Notes: generated from the sequence alone by a model not told the origin. DNA of 64,000 nt from Winogradskya consettensis (GCF_018332715.1 NZ_BOQP01000052.1:186001-250000); one strand, 5' to 3'; shown: positions 53,288 to 62,304, numbered from the stretch's first letter. Program-made: numbers and translations.

Positions 53288-54828
53288 CCCCAACGGCCAC
53301 CGTCCTGGTCGTCGACGACAGCGCCACCAAGCGTTATCTGCTGGTGAGCTGGCTGTCGCGGGCCGGCTTCACGGTGGTGGAGGCGGAGACCGGTGGTTCG
53401 GCGCTGGAGATGCTCCGCGAGACCGCCGTGGATCTGGTCGTGCTGGACGTGAAGCTGCCCGACATGAGCGGCTTCGAGGTGTGCGAGCAGATCAAGACCG
53501 ACCCGGAGTACGGCGTGCTCCCGGTCATCCACGTCTCCGCGCACGCCGTCGACGTGGTCGACCGCACGCAGGGCCTGAACCGGGGCGCGGACGCGTACCT
53601 CGTCGAGCCGATCGAGCCGGACGAGCTGATCGCGACCTCCCAGGCGGTGCTGCGGTACTACCGGGCCCGGCAACGCGCCGAGTCGCTGGCCGCCCGGATG
53701 GTCAAGCTGGCCGAGACCACGCTGGCGATCAACTCCGCGCCGACGCTGCCCGGCCTGCTGCAGGCCGCGGCGGACGGTGCCTACGAGATCTTCGGCGGTC
53801 CGATCGTGGTCGTCACGGAGACCGTCGAGGGTGATGGTCTGGCCGCGATCGCGACCTCGGGTCCGGCGACGGTGCAGCCGTGGACGGCCGAGGACCATGA
53901 CACAGCAGTGGGTTCCACCGTACGCACGGACGAGCCCGCCGCCTGGCCCCTGGTCGACTGGCCCGAGGGCGAATCCGTCGCGGTCGCCTCGGCCCGGCTA
54001 CGCACCGACCGCACCCCGGTCTATGTCGCCGTCCCTGCCAGCTCGCAGAGTCCGGGCTTCCCCGTGCTGCGCCAGCTGTCCCAGGCGGTCGCGGCGGCCG
54101 TGGAAGCGCAGCGCTCCTTCGACGAGGAGCACCGGATCGCGGTCACGTTGCAGCGCAGCCTGCTGCAGTCGCGCCTGCCCGACGTGCCGGGTCTCGAGCT
54201 CGCGGTGCGCTACGAGCCCGCCGGCGCGCAGACCGAGGTCGGCGGCGACTTCTACGAGCTGACGATGCTCGACGGCCGCCTGCTGGTGGCGATCGGCGAC
54301 GTGGCCGGCCACTCACTGCACGCTGCCACAGTCATGGCCGAGCTGCGCCATGCGGTCCGGGCGTACGCCGTCGAGGGCCATCCTCCGGGTGCGGTGCTCG
54401 AACTCGTCAACCGCTTCATGCGTACGGTGCTGCCGACCGAATCAGCGACCGTCTGCCTGCTGACGCTGGAGCCTGACACCGGCCGGGTACGCCTGGCCAG
54501 CGCGGGCCATCTCCCACCGCTGCTGCACATGCCGGATTCCGGCGCGGGTTTCCTGACGCCGCGCGGTCCCCTGCTGGGTATCAACGCGCCCCGGCCGGCG
54601 GATCTCGAGTTCACCCTCCCCCCGGGCGGCACGCTGGTCCTCTACACCGACGGCCTGATCGAGCGGCGCGACGCGGACATCGACGTCGGCCTGAAAGCGC
54701 TCGCCGAGTGCGCGGCGGAGGTCGAGCCGAGCCTGGACGCGTTCTGCCGGCGGCTCCTGGATCGTCTCGCGGTCGCCGAGGACCAGGCCGACGATATCGC
54801 CGTCGTGGCGCTCCGCCGCCGCCCCTGA
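53284..54828 (+). CDS. Response regulator with GAF and SpoIIE phosphatase output
   Basis: A 514-residue protein: receiver domain with Asp55 in LVVLDVKLPDMSG (about residues 5-125), a GAF-like domain (about 145-280) and a SpoIIE PP2C phosphatase (about 300-514; GGDFYELT, IGDVAGHS, YTDGLIERR, ADDIAVVAL). It should act as the RsbU of this system, dephosphorylating an RsbV-type antagonist (for example the STAS protein at 48.6 kb) when the kinase upstream phosphorylates it. It is the last gene of the overlapping operon. Confidence 0.93.
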   Translation: MTPTATVLVVDDSATKRYLLVSWLSRAGFTVVEAETGGSALEMLRETAVDLVVLDVKLPDMSGFEVCEQIKTDPEYGVLPVIHVSAHAVDVVDRTQGLNRGADAYLVEPIEPDELIATSQAVLRYYRARQRAESLAARMVKLAETTLAINSAPTLPGLLQAAADGAYEIFGGPIVVVTETVEGDGLAAIATSGPATVQPWTAEDHDTAVGSTVRTDEPAAWPLVDWPEGESVAVASARLRTDRTPVYVAVPASSQSPGFPVLRQLSQAVAAAVEAQRSFDEEHRIAVTLQRSLLQSRLPDVPGLELAVRYEPAGAQTEVGGDFYELTMLDGRLLVAIGDVAGHSLHAATVMAELRHAVRAYAVEGHPPGAVLELVNRFMRTVLPTESATVCLLTLEPDTGRVRLASAGHLPPLLHMPDSGAGFLTPRGPLLGINAPRPADLEFTLPPGGTLVLYTDGLIERRDADIDVGLKALAECAAEVEPSLDAFCRRLLDRLAVAEDQADDIAVVALRRRP

Positions 54829-54875
54829 CGCTTATCCTGGACAATCCGGGCATAGCGGAAAGCGAGGCGAGCACC

Positions 54876-55202
54876 ATGACGCACGAGGCACCGGCGGTTC
54901 CCGAAGAGGCGAAGTGGGCGCTCGCCGAGGCCAAGAAGGAAGCCATGGCGGTCGCCGCCGGCTGGTTCCGGGCCTGGCCCAGCGGCGACGAGCGCTGGTC
55001 GGTGGTCAACATCCGCGCCGCCACCCAGGTGATCGTCAACCACAGCCGTGAGGACGAGCGCCACCCCGACAGCTGGACCGTACGCGCCCTGTTCGGCGAC
55101 AAAGCCGTGGAGTTACGCGTCGGCCCGTACGACAACAAGGAACAAGCCATCTGGGTAGCCCACGCCGTCCTGAACCTGGCCTTCGCTCCCGATCCCGCTT
55201 AA
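54876..55202 (+). CDS. Small hypothetical protein, 108 residues
   Basis: A soluble protein with an N-terminal Ala/Glu/Lys helix (EEAKWALAEAKKEAMAVAAGW) and a C-terminal beta-alpha part (WTVRALFGDKAVELRVGPYDNKEQAIWVAHAVLNLAF). No known motif is seen. The ATG at 54876 has a GAGGCGAG upstream. It starts 47 bases after the phosphatase and could be co-transcribed with the stressosome operon. Its stop overlaps the convergent decarboxylase stop at a palindromic TTAA. Confidence 0.72.
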   Translation: MTHEAPAVPEEAKWALAEAKKEAMAVAAGWFRAWPSGDERWSVVNIRAATQVIVNHSREDERHPDSWTVRALFGDKAVELRVGPYDNKEQAIWVAHAVLNLAFAPDPA

Positions 55203-56392
55203 GCGGACGCCTGCAGCGAGGTGACCGCCTCCATCGCCGCGACGAACGCGTCGACCTGTTCCCGGCTGGTCCGCGGCATGCAGATCAGGTGGCTCTGACC
55301 GATCGTGTCGTTCGCCAGCGGCCACCGCTGCTGAATGCTCGTCGGCGGCGTCGGGAAGACCACCGTGAAGGCCCACGGGTGCCGCCAGGCCGGCCAGCCG
55401 ACGGCATTGAGCCGATTCTCCGCGTACGCGGCCAGCCGCCGGGCGGCGTGCGCCTGCGCCCGTAACCCGTGCTCCCCCTGCGTGGCGACGGTGTACCACA
55501 TCATCGCGGTCGGCAGCCCGTCGATGCTGCCGACCGGGGTGTCGTCGATGGCCGAGATGTAGGAGACACGCTCGCTACGGCGGCCGGCGGCCTTGCGACC
55601 CACGATCAGGCCACCGACCCTCGGCGTACCCAGAAATTTGTAACCGCTGAGCGAGATCGAATCGACCCCCTCGGTGACCAGTGCCCCGTCGAGCGCGAGC
55701 GGGATGGCGCTCAGTGCTCCGTCGCAGTGGACATACCGGTCCTCGATGCCTCCTGCATCGAGCACGGCGTGAACTTTGCCCGGATCGTCGACGGCCTCGG
55801 TCATGGTCGTGCCCGCCGTCACCGTGATGATGGCCGGGGCTCCGGGGCGCAACTGCTCGGCGAGATGCCCGTAATCCATCTCGCCGTACGCGTCGGTGTG
55901 GATCCGCACGGCCGGGATGTTCAACTCGTGCAGCATTTTCGGGACGCTGTAGTGGGCGGCCGCCGAGTAGTAGGCGACCGCCGTCGTCATGCCGTGCTGC
56001 GTACGCGGAAAACGGTCCCGCGCGATGAGCAGGCCCGCGCGATTTCCCGCCGTGCCACCGGTGGTCGCGTTGCCCCACCAGTCGTCGCCCGGCAGGCCGA
56101 ACAACCGTGCCGCCCAGGCGAGCAGCGCCCGTTCCAGGCTCTTGGTGTGATTACCGCCGGGCGGATTGGAGCCGGCACTGCCGATGTTGTTCCAGAGCAC
56201 GTCCTGGAACCGTTGCATGGCGCCGAAATTGCCGGCCGGACCGGTCGGGAAGAACATGTGCCGTTCCGCCTCGCCGTCGCGCTGGGCGAGCGTGGCGCCG
56301 AGGACCTCGTCGACGTTGACGGGGTTGCCACTGATCAGGGAGGCGGCTTCGTCCAGCCAGGCGACGCCGGGATCCCCGGGCGGGGTGTTCAT
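55199..56392 (-). CDS. PLP-dependent amino-acid decarboxylase (histidine decarboxylase-like)
   Basis: A 397-residue group II decarboxylase-type enzyme. The PLP lysine is Lys252 in SISLSGYKFLGTPRVGGL; HCDGALSAIPLAL contains the cofactor-binding Asp, and NATTGGTAGNRAGLLIAR the phosphate-binding loop. The overall pattern resembles bacterial PLP histidine decarboxylases; SGYK replaces the usual SGHK. The amino acid cannot be fixed from sequence. The ATG at 56392 overlaps the upstream gene stop (ATGA). Followed upstream by an unknown protein and an APC permease, it may form a decarboxylation/transport or natural-product unit. Confidence 0.85.
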   Translation of the reverse strand: MNTPPGDPGVAWLDEAASLISGNPVNVDEVLGATLAQRDGEAERHMFFPTGPAGNFGAMQRFQDVLWNNIGSAGSNPPGGNHTKSLERALLAWAARLFGLPGDDWWGNATTGGTAGNRAGLLIARDRFPRTQHGMTTAVAYYSAAAHYSVPKMLHELNIPAVRIHTDAYGEMDYGHLAEQLRPGAPAIITVTAGTTMTEAVDDPGKVHAVLDAGGIEDRYVHCDGALSAIPLALDGALVTEGVDSISLSGYKFLGTPRVGGLIVGRKAAGRRSERVSYISAIDDTPVGSIDGLPTAMMWYTVATQGEHGLRAQAHAARRLAAYAENRLNAVGWPAWRHPWAFTVVFPTPPTSIQQRWPLANDTIGQSHLICMPRTSREQVDAFVAAMEAVTSLQASA

Positions 56393-57171
56393 GAGCTCAT
56401 CAGGACGTGATGCAGTTTCTCCAGCGCCTGCCAGATCAGGGTCTGCTCCAGCGAGGCGTTGAAGAGCAGCTCGTTGTCCAGCGTCGGCCGGTAGATGCTG
56501 TGCACCGGCCGGTTCGTGACGATCAGGTGCTGGCCGGAGCCGCCGCTCATCTGGGCCGCGCGCAGGAAGTACATGGCCGAACCGTCCTTGAGCAGCACGT
56601 AGCCCTGTCCGGCCAGGTTGAGCCCGTCGGCGCCGGTCACGGTGCGCTTGAGCTCGTGCCACGGCGCCACCGGGGTGTCCAGTGTGGAAATGGCGAGCCC
56701 GACGTACTCGGTCTGCGGGGTGAGCGGGTCACTGCGCAGGACCAGCCCGTCCATGGGCGTACGCGGATCCCACCGCTTCCCGGTGCGGTGCGCTGCCTGG
56801 ATCTGCGCCCACGCATGGTTGGTGAGCGAGGTCAGCATGGCCGGCAGATCCTCGCCGCGGTGCTCCTCGTAGTCGAGGCGCGTCGCGGTGCTGAGCTGGA
56901 ACGGCCGCGCCGTGCTGTCCACCGAGAACAGGATCAGTGCGTGCTCGCCGAGCGCGTCACGGGTGCCGATCCGGTCCGCCGCGTTACGGGCGTGCGAGGC
57001 GTTGACCTGGATGCTGCGGTCCAGCGCCCGGCCGCGTACCGAAGGGGTGATCGCATTGTCCTCGGCAGGCTGGGGTTGCTCGAAAGCCTGCGGGGCCGGC
57101 TGTCCCCAGGAGGGGGCAGCGGCCGGGGTGAAGTGGTGCCGCCCGGAACTCTGATAAGGCTGCTGGGTCAC
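56389..57171 (-). CDS. Hypothetical protein linked to decarboxylase and permease
   Basis: A 260-residue protein. The N-terminus is Gln/Pro-rich and disordered (HHFTPAAAPSWGQPAPQAFEQPQ). The folded part begins near residue 45 (RGRALDRSIQVNASHARNAADR) and ends with LLFNASLEQTLIWQALEKLHHVL. No membrane segment, signal peptide or catalytic motif is recognised. The GTG at 57171 follows GAGG and lies 10 bases after the permease stop; its stop overlaps the decarboxylase start. Its fixed place between two metabolic genes suggests a role in the same pathway, perhaps regulatory. I do not recognise the family. Confidence 0.75.
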   Translation of the reverse strand: MTQQPYQSSGRHHFTPAAAPSWGQPAPQAFEQPQPAEDNAITPSVRGRALDRSIQVNASHARNAADRIGTRDALGEHALILFSVDSTARPFQLSTATRLDYEEHRGEDLPAMLTSLTNHAWAQIQAAHRTGKRWDPRTPMDGLVLRSDPLTPQTEYVGLAISTLDTPVAPWHELKRTVTGADGLNLAGQGYVLLKDGSAMYFLRAAQMSGGSGQHLIVTNRPVHSIYRPTLDNELLFNASLEQTLIWQALEKLHHVLMSS

Positions 57172-57181
57172 GACGTCGTCC

Positions 57182-58630
57182 TCAGAGTTCGATGTCCGCG
57201 AGCCGGGCCGCCGGCACCGCGTGCCGGTTGCCCTGCCCCTGGCCGATCTGCTCCCACACCTCGGGGCGCGAGCTGCGCAGATATCCGGCCCAGAACAGAC
57301 CGGCGATCGCGCAGGCGACCACGACGGCCGGGATGATCAGCGGCACCGAGGAGCCCGGCGCGCTGCCCAGCAGGGCGTCCGCGTTGACCACCATCAGCAC
57401 CAGCACCACGAGACCGCCGGCGACGCCGAGCCCGGGAGCGATCACGCGCTTCCAGCCGCTCGCCTGGGCGGGGCCACCCTCGCGCAGGTATCGCATCGCC
57501 GAGATCGACGTGAGGATCAGCAGGGTCATCAGGCCGAGCGCGCCAACCGTCGAGAACCAGGCGAACAGCGAGGCCAGCGGGTCGAGATCGAGGACGGCGA
57601 AGACCACGATCACGACGACCGCGATGCCGCTCTGGAGCAGGGATCCGCCGACCGGAGCACCCGTACGCGCACCGCGCCCGGTGCTGCCGACCCACCGTGG
57701 CAGCACACCCTCACGTGCCATGCCGAACCCGTAGCGGGCGGCGATCGAGTGCAGGGCCAGCATGGACGTGATGATCGCGAAGATCAGCACCATGGTGACG
57801 AACGGCGGCATGAGCGGGCCGTACTGCAGGTCGAACGCGTCCATCGGGTCCGGCAGACCGGTGGTGACCTGGCCCGGGCCGACCGCGACGCCGACCGCCC
57901 AGGCGACCACGGCGTAGACGACCACGAGCACCAGCAGGGCGACGGAGACGGAACGCCCGGGTCCGCGCGGGGTCCGGGCCTCCTCCGAGAAGCTGGCACC
58001 GGCTTCGAAACCCATGAGCGAGGCGAGCACGTACGCGGCCGCGCCACCGATGCCACCGGTGAGCCCGGCGGTGCTGAAGCCGTCCGGGTTGTAGTTGCCG
58101 GGCAGCGCCGGGTTCTGCACCGCGGCGATCACGAACATGACCACGACCAGCACCGACACGGCGAGCACCAGGGAGAGGACCACGGTCGAGCGGGTGATGC
58201 CGCTGCTGCCGAACGCCGCGATGAGCACGGCGACGATCAGCGCGCCCACCCACCACTTGCCGCCGAACGTGTCGGAGAGCTGAGCGCCGAGGAGGCCGTA
58301 CAGCGAGGTCTGGATGCCGTTGTAGGCCAGGAGTGCGATGAAGCCGGCGGCAACCCCGGTGGATTTGCCGAGGCCCTTGGCGACCGCGGCGTAGTAGACG
58401 GCCGGGTGCGGAGCCTGGCGCGACATCTCGGTGTAGCCGACCGAGAGGAAGCCCACGACGGCACCGACGAGCAGGAACACCAGCGGCACGGCGAGCACGC
58501 CGGTGCTCGCGTACGTCGCCGGGATGCTGCCCAGCAGAACGACCGGCAAGGCGGACGCGGCGACGGCGAACACCCACATGGCCGGCGCGGTCATCGTCTT
58601 GCGGTCGAGTGCGAACGGTTGGTTTGTCAT
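57182..58630 (-). CDS. APC-superfamily amino-acid permease
   Basis: A 482-residue transporter with about twelve helices. The first helices (AMWVFAVAASALPVVLLGSIPATYASTG) and the helix-6 region (GGAAAYVLASLMGFEAGASFSEEARTPRG) fit the amino acid/polyamine/organocation family. It should import an amino acid or exchange it for an amine. With the decarboxylase encoded two genes downstream, a substrate/product antiporter is an attractive inference. A perfect TTGACA occurs 32-37 bases before its ATG, but a matching -10 box is weak. Confidence 0.88.
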   Translation of the reverse strand: MTNQPFALDRKTMTAPAMWVFAVAASALPVVLLGSIPATYASTGVLAVPLVFLLVGAVVGFLSVGYTEMSRQAPHPAVYYAAVAKGLGKSTGVAAGFIALLAYNGIQTSLYGLLGAQLSDTFGGKWWVGALIVAVLIAAFGSSGITRSTVVLSLVLAVSVLVVVMFVIAAVQNPALPGNYNPDGFSTAGLTGGIGGAAAYVLASLMGFEAGASFSEEARTPRGPGRSVSVALLVLVVVYAVVAWAVGVAVGPGQVTTGLPDPMDAFDLQYGPLMPPFVTMVLIFAIITSMLALHSIAARYGFGMAREGVLPRWVGSTGRGARTGAPVGGSLLQSGIAVVVIVVFAVLDLDPLASLFAWFSTVGALGLMTLLILTSISAMRYLREGGPAQASGWKRVIAPGLGVAGGLVVLVLMVVNADALLGSAPGSSVPLIIPAVVVACAIAGLFWAGYLRSSRPEVWEQIGQGQGNRHAVPAARLADIEL

Positions 58631-58661
58631 CGTCGGCTACCGCCCCCGCAGCTGGCCGAGA

Positions 58662-58667
58662 TGTCAA
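58662..58667 (-). promoter_or_regulatory. TTGACA box upstream of the APC permease
   Basis: The exact -35 consensus TTGACA lies on the minus strand 31 bases before the permease ATG. The -10 region is GC-rich (GGCGGTAG), so activation by a regulator would be needed if this is the promoter. The rest of the 258-base gap (58631-58888) is comparatively AT-rich and holds no gene I can support. Confidence 0.35.
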
Positions 58668-58846
58668 GTTCTGGTCCTGTGTGGACGGTGGAGTCGGACG
58701 TAAAGGTCCGGCGGAACACGGGGGCCTCCGGGAAGAGTGGATTGTGGATCTTCGACGTTCGGCGGACACCTTACGACGAAAATGCTTCCCGGAGCAGCGG
58801 CTACGCGAAAGTAGTGTTAATCACGCTTTGAGATCATCCGTTATAC

Positions 58847-58880
58847 GCGCCGTTTGGCTTTTTTGCCCATCTATCGGCGC
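58847..58880 (-). terminator. Hairpin just after the short rho gene
   Basis: GCGCCG (58847-58852) pairs with CGGCGC (58875-58880), enclosing a smaller TGGC-TTTTTT-GCCC element. It begins 9 bases after the rho stop on the minus strand. Two short stems make it a moderate candidate. Confidence 0.45.
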
Positions 58881-58888
58881 AAAACGGG

Positions 58889-59986
58889 TCAGCCGGCGAC
58901 GGCCAGCGAGTGGGTCACACGGCGCAGGAAATCCCTGTTCGAGCTGGTCGTACGCAGTTGCGCGAGCAGTTGCTGCAGCCCCTCACGCCGATCCTGCCCG
59001 ATGAGAGCACGCCGGATCAGCGCGGCCGCGGCAAGCTCGCCCGGAGCCATGATCGTCTCGTCGTGCCGGGTGCCCGAGCTCGCCAGGTCGACGGCGGGGA
59101 ACAGCCGCGACTCGGCCAGTCCACGATCGAGCTTGAGTTCGGCGTTCCCGGTGCTCTTGAACTCCTCGAAGATCACGGTGTCCAGCGCGGACCCGGTCTC
59201 GACCAGCGCGGTGGCGATGATCGTGAGCGAGCCACCGCCCTCGATGTTGCGGGCAGCGCCGAGAAAACGCTTCGGCGGGTAGAGCGCCTCGGAGTCCAGC
59301 CCGCCGGAGAGCGTGCGCCCCCGGCCACGGGCACTCAGGTTGTACGCCCGCCCGAGCCGCGTGATCGAGTCGAGCAGCACGACGACGTCCTCGCCGAGCT
59401 CGGCGAGCCGCTTGGCCCGCTCGATCGCCAGCTCCGCCAGCGCGGTGTGATCCTGCGGCGCCCGGTCGAACGTCGCCGCGACGACCTCGCCCCGGATCGA
59501 GCGGCGCATGTCGGTGACCTCCTCGGGGCGCTCGTCGACGAGCACCACCATCAGGTGCACCTCGGGGTTGTTCTCCGCGATGGCGTTGGCCACCTCCTGG
59601 AGCACGGTCGTCTTGCCCGCCTTGGGCGGCGCGACGATCAGCGCGCGCTGCCCCTTGCCGATCGGCATGACCAGGTCGATGACCCGGGTGATGAGCCGGT
59701 CGGGAGTGGTCTCGAGACGCAGTCGCTCCTGCGGGTAGAGCGCGGTCAGCTGGTAGAAGTCGGGGCGCCGGCCCGGTTTGCGGCCGTTGATCGTGTCGAC
59801 CTTCAGCGCGGCCGGGCGGCGGCCGTTGAGCTCGGCGGATCCGGTGACGAGGTCACCGCGGCGCAGCCCGAGCTGCCGCACCTGGTTCTGGGAGACCGGG
59901 ATGTCGTCCGGTCCGGGGAGGTAACCGTCGGCACGCAGCCAGGCACGGTCGTCGACGATGTCGAGAAATGCGGAAAAGTCCGTCAC
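58889..59986 (-). CDS. rho: Short transcription termination factor Rho paralogue
   Basis: A 365-residue hexameric RNA helicase-type ATPase. The cold-shock-type RNA-binding domain is at the very N-terminus (AFLDIVDDRAWLRADGYLPGP, then VSQNQVRQLGLRRGDLVTG). The P-loop is APPKAGKTT; Walker B is VVVLLDSITRL; the Q-loop and R-loop region GGLDSEALYPPKRFLGAARNIEGGGSLTI-like is intact. The usual N-terminal helix bundle (Rho_N) and the long Arg-rich insertion of actinobacterial Rho are missing; typical housekeeping Rho here exceeds 600 residues. The GTG at 59986 has GGAG seven bases upstream. It is probably a second Rho with specialised targets (inference). Confidence 0.88.
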   Translation of the reverse strand: MTDFSAFLDIVDDRAWLRADGYLPGPDDIPVSQNQVRQLGLRRGDLVTGSAELNGRRPAALKVDTINGRKPGRRPDFYQLTALYPQERLRLETTPDRLITRVIDLVMPIGKGQRALIVAPPKAGKTTVLQEVANAIAENNPEVHLMVVLVDERPEEVTDMRRSIRGEVVAATFDRAPQDHTALAELAIERAKRLAELGEDVVVLLDSITRLGRAYNLSARGRGRTLSGGLDSEALYPPKRFLGAARNIEGGGSLTIIATALVETGSALDTVIFEEFKSTGNAELKLDRGLAESRLFPAVDLASSGTRHDETIMAPGELAAAALIRRALIGQDRREGLQQLLAQLRTTSSNRDFLRRVTHSLAVAG

Positions 59987-60188
59987 AGCGGAACTCCAAA
60001 AAGGAAGGTGGCACCGTGGCGGCGCCAAGATTGGGATCGCACGACCGGTCCAGTGACGCGGGCTGGTGCGAAGGGGTGAAGCTGGGAAACCCTGGGGGCG
60101 ACTAGAGCCGCTAACACGCCTGGGCTTTCTGCAATGTACCACCTGTTAGCCATTTTCTGTCCATCTGAAACCGATAACTTCCGGAATC
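59987..60188. other. Divergent region, short rho / phospholipase
   Basis: A 202-base gap that must hold both promoters and probably a rho leader. A TTGCAG on the minus strand at 60129-60134 is a possible -35 box, without a clear partner. I tested for Pho-box direct repeats before the phospholipase gene and did not find a convincing set. Confidence 0.35.
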
Positions 60189-62249
60189 ATGACGAACATC
60201 GATCGCCGGGCCTTCCTGCGCATGGCAGGACTACCGGCCGCCGCAGCGGCGATTCCGCTCGACCTCAGCAGGGCGCTCTCGATCCCGGCCCACGACCGGA
60301 CGGGCAGCATCGCCGACGTCGAGCACGTCATCTTCCTGATGCAGGAGAACAGGTCTTTCGACCACTACTTCGGGACGCTGCGCGGGGTGCGAGGTTTCGC
60401 CGACCCGCACCCGATGCGCACCCCGAACGGGAAGACCGTGTGGCAGCAACCGCAGGCCGGTGGACCGGATCTGCTGCCCTTCCGCCCGGACGTGCCGAAT
60501 CTCGGCCGGACGTTCCTGCCCGACCCGCCGCACGGCTGGAACGATGGCCACGCCGCCTGGAACAACGGCCGCCACGACCGGTTTGTTCCCAACAAGGGCG
60601 TCACCACGATGACCTACCACAACCGCGGTGACCTGCCCTATCAGTATGCGCTGGCCGACGCGTTCACCGTCTGCGACAACTATCACTGCTCGCTGCTGGG
60701 CCCGACCGACCCGAACCGCTATCACATGTGGAGCGGCTGGGTGGGCAACGACGGCCTCGGCGGCGGCCCGGTGGTCACCAACGCGGAGGCCGGTTACGAC
60801 TGGTCGACGTACCCGGAACGTCTCGAGCGGGCCGGTATTCCCTGGAAGGTCTACCAGGACGCCGGCACCGGCCTGACCGCCGCCGGGTCGTGGGGCTGGA
60901 CCTCGGACCCCTACATCGGTAACTACGGCGACAACGCGCTGCTCTACTTCCACCAGTATCAGAACGCCGCCCCTGGCACCCCGCTCGCCGACCGCGCCAA
61001 GACGGGCACGAACGTCAACGCGCTGGGCCGTGATCCGGAAGCGCTGCTCAGTGACTTCCGCCGGGACGTGAGCGAGGGCACGCTGCCCGCCGTCTCGTGG
61101 ATCGTCGCGCCGGAGGCGTACACCGAGCACCCGAACTGGGAGCCCGCGTTCGGCGCCTGGTACGTCTCGCAGGTCATCGACATCCTCGCCGAGCACCCCG
61201 AGGTGTGGAGCAAGATGGCGCTCTTCATCACGTACGACGAGGAGGGCGGCTTCTTCGACCACCTCGCGCCCCCGACGCCGGGCGAGTCGACGGTGCCCAC
61301 CACCAACGAGATCTTCCCGGGCAACGCGAGCAACCCGGCCGGCCCCTACGGCCTGGGTCTGCGGGTGCCGATGGTGGTCGTCTCGCCGTGGACCCGCGGT
61401 GGCTGGGTCAACTCGCAGCTCTTCGACCACACGTCGCTGATCCGTTTCCTCGAGGCGCGCTTCGCGACCGGCCGCCCCGACCTGGTCGAAGCTAACATCA
61501 CGCCGTGGCGGCGGGCGGTCACCGGCGACCTGACCAGTGCGTTCGACTTCAAGACCCCGAACCGGTCGCGCCCGGTGAGACTGCCGGGCACGGCGGACTT
61601 CAAACCCGATGCTCTGGTACGCCACCCCGACGCGATCCCCGTCCCCCCGGCCGACCAGCGCCTCCCCCACCAGGAGAAGGGTGTACGCCCCGCCCGCGCG
61701 CTGCCGTACTCGCTGCACGCGGATGCCAGGGTCGCCGACGGCACGCTGACCGTGACATTCCGCAACACGGGACGCGCGACGGCGGTGTTCCAGGCCCGCT
61801 CGATGGCCGAGGACGAGGACCCGCGCAGCTTCACCGTCGAGCCGGGCAAGACGCTGACCGGCACGTGGCCCGCGACCACCGGCTACGACCTGTCGATCCA
61901 CGGGCCGAACGGCTTCTACCGGGAGTTCCGGAGCAGCGCCCGCGCCGCCGCCGTGCTCGGGCTGCGCACCGACTACGACACGCGCGCGGAGAAGGTCGCC
62001 GTGACGTTGACCAATGCGGGATCGGGCCGGTTGCAGCTGACCGTGCAGGACGCGTACACCTCAAAACGGACAACGGTCTCGCTGCGCGGCGGTGAGAGCT
62101 CGCGCGAGTCGTTCGCGGTCGTCCGGAGCCGGGGCTGGTACGACCTGGAGATCACCGCGGGTTCGGAAGTCGTGTACCGCTGCGCCGGTCACCTGGAGAA
62201 CGGCAAGGACAGCATCACCGATCCGCGGATGGGCGGCCTGATTCCGTAA
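60189..62249 (+). CDS. Tat-exported phospholipase C-like phosphoesterase
   Basis: A 686-residue secreted enzyme of the alkaline phosphatase superfamily, bacterial phospholipase C group. A twin-arginine signal (DRRAFLRMAGLPAAAAAIPL) directs export of the folded protein. EHVIFLMQENRSFDHYFGTLRG is the catalytic/metal motif near residue 45; ITYDEEGGFFDHLAPP (about 350) binds metal, and the GLRVPMVVVSPWTRGG block is typical. Two C-terminal beta domains (about 505-670) match the DUF756 pair of non-haemolytic phospholipases. It should cleave phosphatidylcholine-like lipids outside the cell. The ATG at 60189 has a weak CGGAA site. Confidence 0.92.
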   Translation: MTNIDRRAFLRMAGLPAAAAAIPLDLSRALSIPAHDRTGSIADVEHVIFLMQENRSFDHYFGTLRGVRGFADPHPMRTPNGKTVWQQPQAGGPDLLPFRPDVPNLGRTFLPDPPHGWNDGHAAWNNGRHDRFVPNKGVTTMTYHNRGDLPYQYALADAFTVCDNYHCSLLGPTDPNRYHMWSGWVGNDGLGGGPVVTNAEAGYDWSTYPERLERAGIPWKVYQDAGTGLTAAGSWGWTSDPYIGNYGDNALLYFHQYQNAAPGTPLADRAKTGTNVNALGRDPEALLSDFRRDVSEGTLPAVSWIVAPEAYTEHPNWEPAFGAWYVSQVIDILAEHPEVWSKMALFITYDEEGGFFDHLAPPTPGESTVPTTNEIFPGNASNPAGPYGLGLRVPMVVVSPWTRGGWVNSQLFDHTSLIRFLEARFATGRPDLVEANITPWRRAVTGDLTSAFDFKTPNRSRPVRLPGTADFKPDALVRHPDAIPVPPADQRLPHQEKGVRPARALPYSLHADARVADGTLTVTFRNTGRATAVFQARSMAEDEDPRSFTVEPGKTLTGTWPATTGYDLSIHGPNGFYREFRSSARAAAVLGLRTDYDTRAEKVAVTLTNAGSGRLQLTVQDAYTSKRTTVSLRGGESSRESFAVVRSRGWYDLEITAGSEVVYRCAGHLENGKDSITDPRMGGLIP

Positions 62250-62304
62250 TCGCTGTCGGGCATCGGATATCGGAGGCGGTGCTCTCCGGTGCGACGATGC
62301 GCTG

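Noticed and set aside
60140..60188. Pho box before the phospholipase C-like gene
   Set aside because: GTTAGCC and GTCCATC resemble Pho repeats but are not spaced at 11 bases and match the consensus poorly.
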